Shown: positions 32,877-41,611 of the stretch, piece by piece
How positions within the stretch are numbered: the first letter of the stretch is position 1
Layout: every line of letters begins with the position of its first letter
Origin: Prostheceraeus crozeri
Lineage: Eukaryota; Platyhelminthes; Polycladida; Euryleptidae
NCBI GenBank assembly: GCA_907163375.1
Contig: CAJQUW010001832.1
Span: 1-64,000, forward strand
Direction: 5' to 3'
Length of the DNA stretch: 64,000 bases
Translations under genes and position numbers: made by a program
Notes under the pieces: model-generated
Database searches by the model: none
The model's input: only the letters and a program-made list of their open reading frames with translations
Told to the model about the DNA's origin: nothing

Positions 32877-33692
32877 TTAAGATTTACGTTTGTGAATGGA
32901 CAACAACTTCGCGGTAACTTTATTAATTGTCTGTTGCACTTTATCTATTGCGTCAAGTAGCGTGTGATGTACTTTAATTTCTTTTTCATTTACTTCTATT
33001 TTTTTCTCACTTTTCTTTACTTCTGTTTTAAGAGCGGCCAATTGAACTTTAATAGCATTCAACTGTTCCTTATTTCCTTTATCTAAATTCGTTTTAAGGG
33101 TCTTCAATTCACTAACCTTTTGTTTAAGTGCTTTAACTTCATTTATCATTCTGTTTATGTGCTTTGCTTGTTGTGTGATGCGGCTACTTAATTCATCAAC
33201 ACTTTTTTGGAATGTGGATTGCAGCTGTTGTAAGTGTTGTAATAATTTTCGATTCTTTTCGCTTACTTTTTCTAACTCTTCTTTCAGTTGTTTATTTTGT
33301 TTTGTATTCTTTGCAATGGCAGACTTTAAATTTAGTGATAACAGGATCACAAGTTTTGAATGTTCTGTTATTTTTTTATGAAGTTTTGTTATATCTGCTT
33401 CTATATTTTCATGTTTGCTACTTAGCTTTGTTAGCTTTTCTTGCAGTCTTTCATCATTCTGCTTTAGAAGCTTGGTTTCTTTCGTTAGTGGAGAGAGCAG
33501 TGACACAATTCTATCGAACTGTTTATCAACATATTCTTTATTTGCTAACTCAGTACTTTGTTGTGGAAGAATAGAAAGATGTAACGGACCTGTTAAAATG
33601 TCTCCAGTTTTCATGATATAGTTGTCTAGTTCTATTTCTGATTCTTGATTATTCGGAATGTAAGCACACCCACCAACATTTGTTAACATCAT
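32877..33692 (-). CDS. Fibre-like coiled-coil protein with tail-fibre type N-terminal module
   Basis: About 272 residues from the double Met at 33692/33689. I prefer this start to the one at 33776 because it follows an A run and removes an overlap with the zinc-finger gene. The N-terminal part contains MKTGDILTGPLHL followed by ELANKEYVDKQ. That is the GPLxL...A-x-KxYVD pattern common in phage tail fibres and other trimeric attachment proteins. The rest is a long heptad-rich coiled coil with many Lys, Glu, Leu and Gln. There is no separate head domain, so either the head is missing or the protein is a shaft only. It is a candidate for surface attachment, inferred from the module and from its place beside the capsid genes. 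Confidence 0.55.
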   Translation of the reverse strand: MMLTNVGGCAYIPNNQESEIELDNYIMKTGDILTGPLHLSILPQQSTELANKEYVDKQFDRIVSLLSPLTKETKLLKQNDERLQEKLTKLSSKHENIEADITKLHKKITEHSKLVILLSLNLKSAIAKNTKQNKQLKEELEKVSEKNRKLLQHLQQLQSTFQKSVDELSSRITQQAKHINRMINEVKALKQKVSELKTLKTNLDKGNKEQLNAIKVQLAALKTEVKKSEKKIEVNEKEIKVHHTLLDAIDKVQQTINKVTAKLLSIHKRKS

Positions 33693-33723
33693 TTTTTCTA
33701 GATTATTTTTTTCTGCTAAAAAT

Positions 33724-34194
33724 ATGTTATCCAACAATGTTCTATGTGAAATCTGTAATTCACCTTTTCGTAACAAAGCATTATTAAATAGACATATGAG
33801 AACACATGTAACAGAAATGGTACAACCCGTTCAACCTGTTCAACATGAACAAGTGAAAAAAACATGTAATGATTGTGGAAAAAGTATAACATCTAAGAAT
33901 TTTGCACGTCACCAAAAGACATGCCAATTACCACCGCAACCAAAAGTAAAAGATAGGCAATGTTTGAATTGTAATAAATTTTTTACTAGTCAGGGTATTA
34001 CTAATCATTCTAATTCATGTACTATTAGTACACGAAAATGCACTAAATGTCAAATAGTTAAACCCAAAACAGAATTTTATGATAGTAAATACCGGTGTAA
34101 AGAATGCTTAAAAACACAAGTGAGATGTAACAACTGTAGTAAAGTTTTATTGGAGAGAAACTTCTCACGACATGCAGCAATTTGTGTGAATTAA
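33724..34194 (+). CDS. Multi-zinc-finger protein
   Basis: 156 residues. It begins with a C2H2 finger (CEICNSPFRNKALLNRHMRTH) and continues with at least four further Cys/His units of the forms CNDCGK...RHQKTC, CLNCNKFF...HSNSC, CTKCQIVKPKTEFY...CKEC and CNNCSKVL...RHAAIC. It probably binds nucleic acid. It is transcribed divergently from the fibre-like gene across about 31 bp, so a very short shared promoter is likely. It starts at CTAAAAATATG. Confidence 0.7.
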   Translation: MLSNNVLCEICNSPFRNKALLNRHMRTHVTEMVQPVQPVQHEQVKKTCNDCGKSITSKNFARHQKTCQLPPQPKVKDRQCLNCNKFFTSQGITNHSNSCTISTRKCTKCQIVKPKTEFYDSKYRCKECLKTQVRCNNCSKVLLERNFSRHAAICVN

Positions 34195-34212
34195 TTAATT
34201 TTATATCCGTAG

Positions 34213-34380
34213 TAGTCCGACACTCAGTTGAGCCTCCGTAATAGTCCGATGCTCTTTTGAGTGTTATACCGTCTTTTGAGCCCCGGACTCGAGAGTCCGT
34301 ATTAGTCCGGAAGTCCTACAGAGGTCAAACACTCAAGAGAGCACCGGACTATTACAGTTGCTCAAGAGAGTGTCGGACTA
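34213..34380. repeat. Large stem-loop with four copies of an AGTCCG...CTC...TTGAG motif
   Basis: 54-nt inverted arms (34213-34266 and 34327-34380) match with about eight mismatches. Each arm holds two direct copies of the motif, so there are four copies in a head-to-head arrangement. A small palindrome GGACTCGAGAGTCC sits in the loop. It lies in the only sizeable non-coding gap of the left half, between the zinc-finger and ATPase genes. The iteron-like arrangement suggests a binding region for a replication or regulatory protein. Confidence 0.75.
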
Positions 34381-34427
34381 GTTGAGAGAGTTTGAAACAT
34401 TTTTCGTATAAAAAAAGTAAAAAAAAA

Positions 34428-35631
34428 ATGAATATAGAAAAATCGTATTCCGAAATTCCCACGATCATCAATCCACGCAATCAATATAATGAAGCGCAAT
34501 CTTTATTTTCAGAAAATTCAGATCTCGGTCGTTTCTTTGGGTTTCTGAAATTTCATTGTGTTAAAATTTTGTTTATATGTGTTCTTATTTATCTTATTTA
34601 TTGTTTTATAAATTGGTTAGGGTTCTTACAAACAGCAGAACAAACGAAGGTTGCATTTTATAAAAATCAAACAAAAACCTTTAAAGGCTGGAGACCAGTT
34701 ACTCGTGACGTAGAGAAACCTAAAGGGCGTGTTACACAAGAGAGCTTACATTTTATAATATATGGCAAAACAGCGAGTGGAAAGACTACGTTTCTTAGAA
34801 AGTATATAAATGATCATTATCCTAATGAAACTAATGTACATGTGTTTTGTCTACAGGAAGATGAATGGCAAGGATATTCAAATGTTTATAACGAACAAGA
34901 TTTATGTATGTTAGAAGATATGAGTACTTTTGCTGGGACATACACGCAAAAGTCTTTACTAGTGTTAGATGATGTAGCTAGTTTAGTGAAGCAAAAGAAC
35001 ATATCAGAAATATTTACAAAAGGTCGTCACCATCATATTACAAATTGTAGTATTAGCTCATAAAGCCTGCGATGTAGATAATAAGATTAGAGAAAACGTG
35101 GAAACCTTTTATACAACTACGCAAAATAATGCAGTATTCTTTGAGGATATCAAGAAAAATTATAAACTAACTTTACCCTTAGCTAAATATGTACATGTTA
35201 AGTACGGTATAATACGGGTTGATACTATTTTGAATCAAATGCAAGTGTATGATAGCGATCTAAATATACTATTGGATACTGAGCATGATTTTTATAGTAA
35301 TGCATCAGATTTTGACATTAGTCTCTACGCAAGTGCTAAGAACTTATCGCCACATAATATAGAAGAAATAACAATTTTTCTAGAAAACGAATCACTTGAA
35401 CCACTAACAATCATACCAGAAACATTTTATTTCTATTTCGATCATTATCTGAATAATGTGTTAAAAATTAAAACCCCTAAACGATTAGAGAATAGAGATA
35501 CACTAGATGTTATTAGAACAGGCATTAATGATTTCCGTGATGTACTAAAAAATGTACACCCTCTAGTCACTGATGCCAAAAGTACATTGAGTGACATAAA
35601 ACCAATATTAAATGAGTTAAATAATATGTAA
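34428..35631 (+). pseudogene. Membrane-anchored P-loop ATPase, frameshifted
   Basis: Start chosen at 34428 after a long A run (an upstream in-frame Met lies at 34392). A hydrophobic helix at about residues 43-63 of this form predicts a membrane anchor. It is followed by the P-loop GKTASGKTT and a Walker B-like LLVLDDV. The frame (to 35063) and the next one (35098-35631) differ by one base near 35050. The second supplies the rest of the ATPase fold and a coiled-coil C-terminus ending NELNNM. The ATPase resembles the A32-type family at a distance and is clearly distinct from the one at 44271-45047. Confidence 0.65.
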
Positions 35632-35649
35632 TTTTTTTCTTTTTAAAAT
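35632..35649 (+). promoter_or_regulatory. A/T promoter-like motif before an element gene
   Basis: T-run, C, T-run, then TAAAAT ending at the ATG. The same arrangement stands before the polymerase region at 40710-40726 (TTTTTTCTTTTAAAAAT). Variants occur before the ATPase gene (TTTTTCGTATAAAAA, about 34401-34415) and the capsid gene (minus strand, about 32297-32317). Confidence 0.45.
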
Positions 35650-36027
35650 ATGGAGTACAAAATAGAACACGTGCCAGTTTTAAAAGATTATCGTCATCCT
35701 ACAAACCCTGTAAATTCAAAACAATCAGTTAAAAGTCAATATCATCGAAAATATATGCAATTCGTGCAAGATTATAAAATAAAACATGGTATAAGAATTT
35801 CTAAATACGTTGGCCATACCCGAGTTTGAATAATGGAGTTGATTTGTGCTAATAGCCTTGCGGGTATAAAATAAAAGTACTCTGTTGAGTAAATTTTCGA
35901 TTTAATCTTCGTCAGACTCTCACATTTGATGAAGGCATGAATAACAAGAGCTTTTATAAGAAAGATTGTCACTTCACAATTAGGAAGATTCTCTGATGCC
36001 ATCAATCCGGCAGGGTGTCAAGTTACA

Positions 36028-38547
36028 TCACCGTTGGATATTTTCCCCCGCCTCCTGTGATGAGCGGTCAGCAAACGCGGTGAGGGGCGATGATTGTTCC
36101 TGTCTATTGTCACAGGTGGGTCGGTCTGTTGACAAAAATCTTAGCGTGCGGTTTCCCATGCAGCCATTCATCAGGTTGCTTTCTTTGGCGATATGAAATG
36201 CCTCTAATGCTAGGCGCGTACGATTGCACTTTTCTTTCCCTAGGATCATCCATTTGATTGTGTGGTCGTTGTTTGTGCCATGCTGCTGAAGATGCTGGTG
36301 GACATGCGATGAGGGGGAATTCAAATGTTCTAATATTCGAGAACGGGCAGTTCTCTCACTCTGTCCGATGTACACTGCTTTGCAAGTTGGGTGGGAACAC
36401 ATGATTTTGTACACAATATGCTTAGTAAAGCACACTCCTTTTGAAATAGATGTCTCGCAGGCTAGGCATTGTTTGGGGCAATTTTGCACTTCCTTCTTTG
36501 GTCTCAAACTTCTTGACAGGGGAGGCTCGGTAGTGTAGATAATGCGGATGTCGTCGTGTAAATCAGTCTCTCTGAGTATTTTGCTCATTTGTCTTCTCTG
36601 CCTCTCGTTAAAGTAGGGAATTTTTAGGTAGGTAGTCGGTGGGCTTCTCTTTGTTTCGCTTGCGTTTCTATTTTTGACTGATAGGATGTTGTTGTCAATG
36701 AAGTTCTCAGGATAGCCGTTTCTCCTGAACGCGTCTTTCATCTCTGATAGTGCTTCATCGGCATTCATGGGACTGGTATTTCTGAGGGTGCGATGAGTCT
36801 CTGTTGTGACGAGGTTGCGCTTTCTACTTGCGGGTACGGTAGCTCCATACGGTAGACATGCTCCACTGTGGGATGGCTTTACGTATTTCTTGTAGGTAAC
36901 TTGACCATTTTCTATTCGTACCTTGGTATCGAGAAACGGTAATTCATTTTCTTCTGGTGCTTCGTAGGTGAATGTGATGTTGGGATCCACTACATTTGCG
37001 TAACTGAGTAGTTCTGTTACGTCCAATACTGACGTTCCTATGAAGAAGACATCGTCTAGATACCGTCTCCAGAAGATAATGCTCGGGAAACGTCTCAGTA
37101 TTTTCCTCTCCAATTGGTCCATGAAGATCGTCGCCAGTGGTGGAGCGGCACAGTTCCCCATGGCTATGCCTGTCTTTTGCTGTCTGAATTCACCGCTCAA
37201 CAGGTACCGATCTTCGTAGAGACAAAGCCGCAGGAGTTCTTCGAAGTGCTCTGGTTCCAAATCAGGGAATATAGAGTCCTGTCTATTTACGGCTTGAAAG
37301 TTTGTCGCCACTGATATCAGTCCAGGAGTTGCCTCACCGTCTTCTAATGGTATGCTCCCGTAGAGATTGGAGACATCTAATGACCCAAAATGACATTGTT
37401 TTGGAATTTCCAATTCTTTGATCGCGTTGATGAAGTCCATTGTTGAGGACAGATGGTTCGGAACGTACTTCTTGATCATTGGCTGCAAGTTTTTGGATAG
37501 AAGCTGTGCCAGGGGCCTGACGATAGAGCTTTCACTTGCGATGATTGGTCTTCCTTTCAGTGGTCCAGCCTTGTGATCTTTGGGCAGGGCGTGGGGTGTA
37601 CTTGGAAGCGGCTCCGAAGATTTGCACCGTTCGATTAAGGCTTTCGTTCTGCTGGTCGGATATTGAGCGGCTATCTTCGTTAAATTACCATTGTACTTGA
37701 TTTGTCGTGACGTTGGGAGAATTGTCCTTGAAGCTTGGTCATCAGCATTGAGGGAATTTCGCACTAAAGTGGAGTAGTCTTCCCGGTTAAGGCACACCAA
37801 TTTCTTTGTTTTGTCGGATTGCATAATCGCCACATCCTTCTCTTTGATACCTTTAATTGTTTGCTGCTCCTTTGAACTTTTGGGCATTGTTGAGATTGTA
37901 CTTGACGTGATGCGGTCGGTGGCGCTGAGGAACTCTGTAAATTGTGCAGAGTCAGCGAGACGCGGATTTCGCCATCGCATTCTCTCGTAACAAGCTTGTA
38001 ACTCCGCCTTGTAGTGGAAAATTCGGTTTTCACTGGGTCTCGAAGGTTGCGGAACGTATGCGGGTCCTTTGGAGAGCAGCGTTTGTTCTTCAGCCGTGAA
38101 GATAACTTCCGTTAAGTTCGTGAAAGCGTCGAGTTTCTCCACTCGGTCTTCGTTTGCTACCTCACCCAGGATGTTCGTTAACTTTCTTCTCTTCGTCTGC
38201 CTTAGTTGGTAAGCGTAATTCTTGAGGATCTTGTAGTCTGCTTCCGTCAAAGGTGTCGTGGTTCCCCTCTCCATTATCTCGCGTTGTTTATAGAGGCTGT
38301 TTATCGCGCATTGCATCCATTGTCTCGAATGTTTTTTCACCAAGATTTCACTTTCATCTCTGCTTCCTTCGATTGTATGTATGATCTTGTTTGCTGTAAG
38401 GAGTCCTCTCGGGATTATCGCTCGTCTTCTGCATTCTCTCAGGAAACTTAGATGACTGTTTATTTTCTCGAGTTTACATGCTCTTATCAGAGTGTGATTG
38501 CGTTCGCCATAGTCATTGATCAATAAATTTCTAAATACGTTGGCCAT
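36028..38547 (-). CDS. Penelope-like reverse transcriptase with GIY-YIG endonuclease
   Basis: 839 residues, uninterrupted. The RT domain spans roughly 270-560: LPKDHKAG, GRPIIAS, SLDVSNLYGSIP, then GIAMGNCAAPPLA, then the catalytic YLDD near residue 493 and LPFLDTKV. A Cys motif (CPKQCLACETSISKGVC) follows. The GIY-YIG nuclease is at about 712-741 (VYKI...VYIGQSERTARSRILEH) with a downstream conserved region. The full length and open frame mean this copy could be functional. The first Met (38547) lies in the upstream tail copy, so the natural start may be further downstream. Confidence 0.9.
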   Translation of the reverse strand: MANVFRNLLINDYGERNHTLIRACKLEKINSHLSFLRECRRRAIIPRGLLTANKIIHTIEGSRDESEILVKKHSRQWMQCAINSLYKQREIMERGTTTPLTEADYKILKNYAYQLRQTKRRKLTNILGEVANEDRVEKLDAFTNLTEVIFTAEEQTLLSKGPAYVPQPSRPSENRIFHYKAELQACYERMRWRNPRLADSAQFTEFLSATDRITSSTISTMPKSSKEQQTIKGIKEKDVAIMQSDKTKKLVCLNREDYSTLVRNSLNADDQASRTILPTSRQIKYNGNLTKIAAQYPTSRTKALIERCKSSEPLPSTPHALPKDHKAGPLKGRPIIASESSIVRPLAQLLSKNLQPMIKKYVPNHLSSTMDFINAIKELEIPKQCHFGSLDVSNLYGSIPLEDGEATPGLISVATNFQAVNRQDSIFPDLEPEHFEELLRLCLYEDRYLLSGEFRQQKTGIAMGNCAAPPLATIFMDQLERKILRRFPSIIFWRRYLDDVFFIGTSVLDVTELLSYANVVDPNITFTYEAPEENELPFLDTKVRIENGQVTYKKYVKPSHSGACLPYGATVPASRKRNLVTTETHRTLRNTSPMNADEALSEMKDAFRRNGYPENFIDNNILSVKNRNASETKRSPPTTYLKIPYFNERQRRQMSKILRETDLHDDIRIIYTTEPPLSRSLRPKKEVQNCPKQCLACETSISKGVCFTKHIVYKIMCSHPTCKAVYIGQSERTARSRILEHLNSPSSHVHQHLQQHGTNNDHTIKWMILGKEKCNRTRLALEAFHIAKESNLMNGCMGNRTLRFLSTDRPTCDNRQEQSSPLTAFADRSSQEAGENIQR

Positions 38548-38954
38548 ACCCGAGTTTGAATAATGGAGTTGATTTGTGCTAATAACCTTGCGGGTATAAC
38601 ATAAAAGTACTCTGTTGAGTAAATTTTCGATTTAATCTTCGTCAGACTCTCACATTTGATGAAGGCATGAATAACAAGAGCTTTTATAAGAAAGATTGTC
38701 ACTTCACAATTAGGAAGATTCTCTGATGCCATCAATCCGGCAGGGTGTCAAGTTACATCACCGTTGGATATTTTCCCCCGCCTCCTGTGATGAGCGGTCA
38801 GCAAACGCGGTGAGGGGCGATGATTGTTCCTGTCTATTGTCACAGGTGGGTCGGTCTGTTGACAAAAATCTTAGCGTGCGGTTTCCCATGCAGCCATTCA
38901 TCAGGTTGCTTTCTTTGGCGATATGAAATGCCTCTAATGCTAGGCGCGTACGAT
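38528..38954 (-). repeat. Penelope-like pseudo-LTR (truncated tail copy)
   Basis: Direct repeat of 35798-36224: the end of the ORF and the 3' UTR of an upstream copy. It ends abruptly at CGCGTACGAT, where the inverted copy begins. Confidence 0.85.
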
Positions 38955-40532
38955 ACGGAAATTCCAAAACAATGTCATTTTGGGTCATTAGATGTCTCCA
39001 ATCTCTACGGGAGCATACCATTAGAAGACGGTGAGGCAACTCCTGGACTGATATCAGTGGCGACAAACTTTCAAGCCGTAAATAGACAGGACTCTATATT
39101 CCCTGATTTGGAACCAGAGCACTTCGAAGAACTCCTGCGGCTTTGTCTCTACGAAGATCGGTACCTGTTGAGCGGTGAATTCAGACAGCAAAAGACAGGC
39201 ATAGCCATGGGGAACTGTGCCGCTCCACCACTGGCGACGATCTTCATGGACCAATTGGAGAGGAAAATACTGAGACGTTTCCCGAGCATTATCTTCTGGA
39301 GACGGTATCTAGACGATGTCTTCTTCATAGGAACGTCAGTATTGGACGTAACAGAACTACTCAGTTACGCAAATGTAGTGGATCCCAACATCACATTCAC
39401 CTACGAAGCACCAGAAGAAAATGAATTACCGTTTCTCGATACCAAGGTACGAATAGAAAATGGTCAAGTTACCTACAAGAAATACGTAAAGCCATCCCAC
39501 AGTGGAGCATGTCTACCGTATGGAGCTACCGTACCCGCAAGCAGAAAGCGCAACCTCGTCACAGCAGAGACTCATCGCACCCTCAGAAATACCAGTCCCA
39601 TGAATGCCGATGAAGCACTATCAGAGATGAAAGACGCGTTCAGGAGAAACGGCTATCCTGAGAACTTCATTGACAACAACATCCTATCAGTCAAAAATAG
39701 AAACGCAAGCGAAACAAAGAGAAGCCCACCGACTACCTACCTAAAAATTCCCTACTTTAACGAGAGGCAGAGAAGACAAATGAGCAAAATACTCAGAGAG
39801 ACTGATTTACACGACGACATCCGCATTATCTACACTACCGAGCCTCCCCTGTCAAGAAGTTTGAGACCAAAGAAGGAAGTGCAAAATTGCCCCAAACAAT
39901 GCCTAGCCTGCGAGACATCTATTTCAAAAGGAGTGTGCTTTACTAAGCATATTGTGTACAAAATCATGTGTTCCCACCCAACTTGCAAAGCAGTGTACAT
40001 CGGACAGAGTGAGAGAACTGCCCGTTCTCGAATATTAGAACATTTGAATTCCCCCTCATCGCATGTCCACCAGCATCTTCAGCAGCATGGCACAAACAAC
40101 GACCACACAATCAAATGGATGATCCTAGGGAAAGAAAAGTGCAATCGTACGCGCCTAGCATTAGAGGCATTTCATATCGCCAAAGAAAGCAACCTGATGA
40201 ATGGCTGCATGGGAAACCGCACGCTAAGATTTTTGTCAACAGACCGACCCACCTGTGACAATAGACAGGAACAATCATCGCCCCTCACCGCGTTTGCTGA
40301 CCGCTCATCACAGGAGGCGGGGGAAAATATCCAACGGTGATGTAACTTGACACCCTGCCGGATTGATGGCATCAGAGAATCTTCCTAATTGTGAAGTGAC
40401 AATCTTTCTTATAAAAGCTCTTGTTATTCATGCCTTCATCAAATGTGAGAGTCTGACGAAGATTAAATCGAAAATTTACTCAACAGAGTACTTTTATTTT
40501 ATACCCGCAAGGCTATTAGCACAAATCAACTC
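38955..40532 (+). pseudogene. Inverted, 5'-truncated Penelope-like copy
   Basis: Plus-strand mirror of 37407-35839: it starts in the RT at EIPKQCHFGSLDVSN and continues through YLDD, the Cys motif and GIY-YIG to a stop at 40340, then the 3' UTR. It is nearly identical to the full copy; the only protein difference I see is one Thr to Ala. The open frame upstream of 38955 is a fusion with the reverse side of the pseudo-LTR. Confidence 0.85.
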
Positions 40533-40709
40533 CATGGTATAAGAAGTTACGCTAAAACAAAAGACTTTCCACTGTGTCTACGAAGTTTCAGAGTATTTTT
40601 AGCATACAATAATTTATGGTGGTTGGTTAATAAAGAGCGATTAACAGTTTACGATTTGGAAACATTACATCAACTAAATATTCCTGTGTATATGTAATTA
40701 AAAACATAA

Positions 40710-40726
40710 TTTTTTCTTTTAAAAAT
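40710..40726 (+). promoter_or_regulatory. A/T promoter-like motif before the polymerase region
   Basis: Second close copy of the motif seen at 35632-35649, again ending at the start codon. Confidence 0.45.
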
Positions 40727-41611
40727 ATGAATTGTAAAATGAGTAACAAATCAACGCATACGCTTGACGAGTTAATAAAGAAACAAATTGAGGAGTTTGA
40801 TGCACAAATTGAACGTAGACGTAAACGTAGTAAAGGCACACCAATTCCTGACATATTCTCTGATGATAGACTTGGTGATGATCTATTGAATCTGTTTAAT
40901 CCGAACATTATCACGTATGAAAATGAACTTTTTACTAATGTAGTAAATGATATACGTGAGCTGTTACGCAATGGGAAAGTTTTAAATTTATTGGGTGTAA
41001 TAAACAAAGAAGATGGAACCACAATAGAAAACTTTTACGCTACGTTTTATAATAAAAATTCATTTGAAACATGGTTTCTTAATCTAGAAGAGAAATCCGA
41101 TGCTAGTGAATGGATTTTTACAGGTAGTATCAAATACGAAGATTTTGGTATGAAACTCGTACAAAGATCACATAGAGGCGCTGGTATTAATATGAAATAT
41201 AGAATCAAAGAATACATCGGGCAATATTGTTACATTCCTTCTGAAGATTTCTGCTTTATAAAATGTTACAACGCCTTACGTGGGTTCAATCAAGAACAAA
41301 CTGAAATTATGTTCGAAAGGTTTAATAACTTTTTATATAAAGAGAAAGCTACATCTAGAACAGGAGTAATGGCAAACTGTAAATTTTCCCAATTCAATAA
41401 ATACTTTGGAGAATGTGTACAGTATTATAGTGCTACTAATCGTCATTTAAATCCCAGAGGTATTACAACACCTTATAGTCATGTTTATTACAATTATTTT
41501 CACGAAGGTTCATCAATAGGTCATTATTGTTTAATCAATAAATTCCATAAAGCAGAAGCTATTAGAGAAATTGAAAATAATTTCAAACCAATATATAAAA
41601 ACTGTCACTGA
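40727..41611 (+). pseudogene. N-terminal region of the polymerase gene, with OTU-like Cys/His motif
   Basis: 294 residues in a frame different from the polymerase core, overlapping it by 41 bp. In related elements this region is continuous with the polymerase, so a one-base shift near 41590 is likely. Residues about 1-160 show no domain. Residues 168-270 contain YIPSEDFCFIKC and, 90 residues later, GHYCLI. That spacing resembles the catalytic Cys and His of OTU-type cysteine proteases (D-x-C-F ... H-x-C/W). It could be a protease/deubiquitinase-like domain or just a structural motif; the sequence alone cannot decide. Confidence 0.55.

Larger units (their letters stand above)
35798..40532 (-). 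mobile_element. Penelope-like element cluster (tandem plus inverted copies)
   Basis: A 13-bp direct repeat CATGGTATAAGAA (35785-35797 and 40533-40545) flanks the insertion, with the first three bases possibly shared. Inside are three pieces: a full copy on the minus strand (35798-38527); a 427-bp 5'-truncated tail copy in the same orientation (38528-38954, repeating 35798-36224); and an inverted partial copy (38955-40532). Tandem copies forming pseudo-LTRs, plus an inverted fragment, are typical of Penelope-like elements. Confidence 0.88.
35650..40697 (+). pseudogene. Small Polinton-like gene split by the Penelope-like cluster
   Basis: A frame starts at ATG 35650 right after TTTTTTCTTTTTAAAAT and runs about 49 codons to 35797. 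After the Penelope-like insertion and target copy the same frame resumes at 40546 and stops at 40697 (TAA). The product would be about 100 residues, basic in the first half and with WWL/Tyr-rich sequence in the second. No family recognised. Confidence 0.6.

Noticed and set aside
32373-33621. Hydrophobic plus-strand frames at 32373-33621
   Set aside because: Antisense of Lys/Glu-rich coiled-coil genes, which automatically gives Phe/Leu/Ser-rich translations.
38820-40340. A 506-residue plus-strand protein as a complete gene
   Set aside because: Its first 45 residues come from the reverse strand of a Penelope-like tail copy; only the part from 38955 is a real, 5'-truncated RT/GIY-YIG copy.
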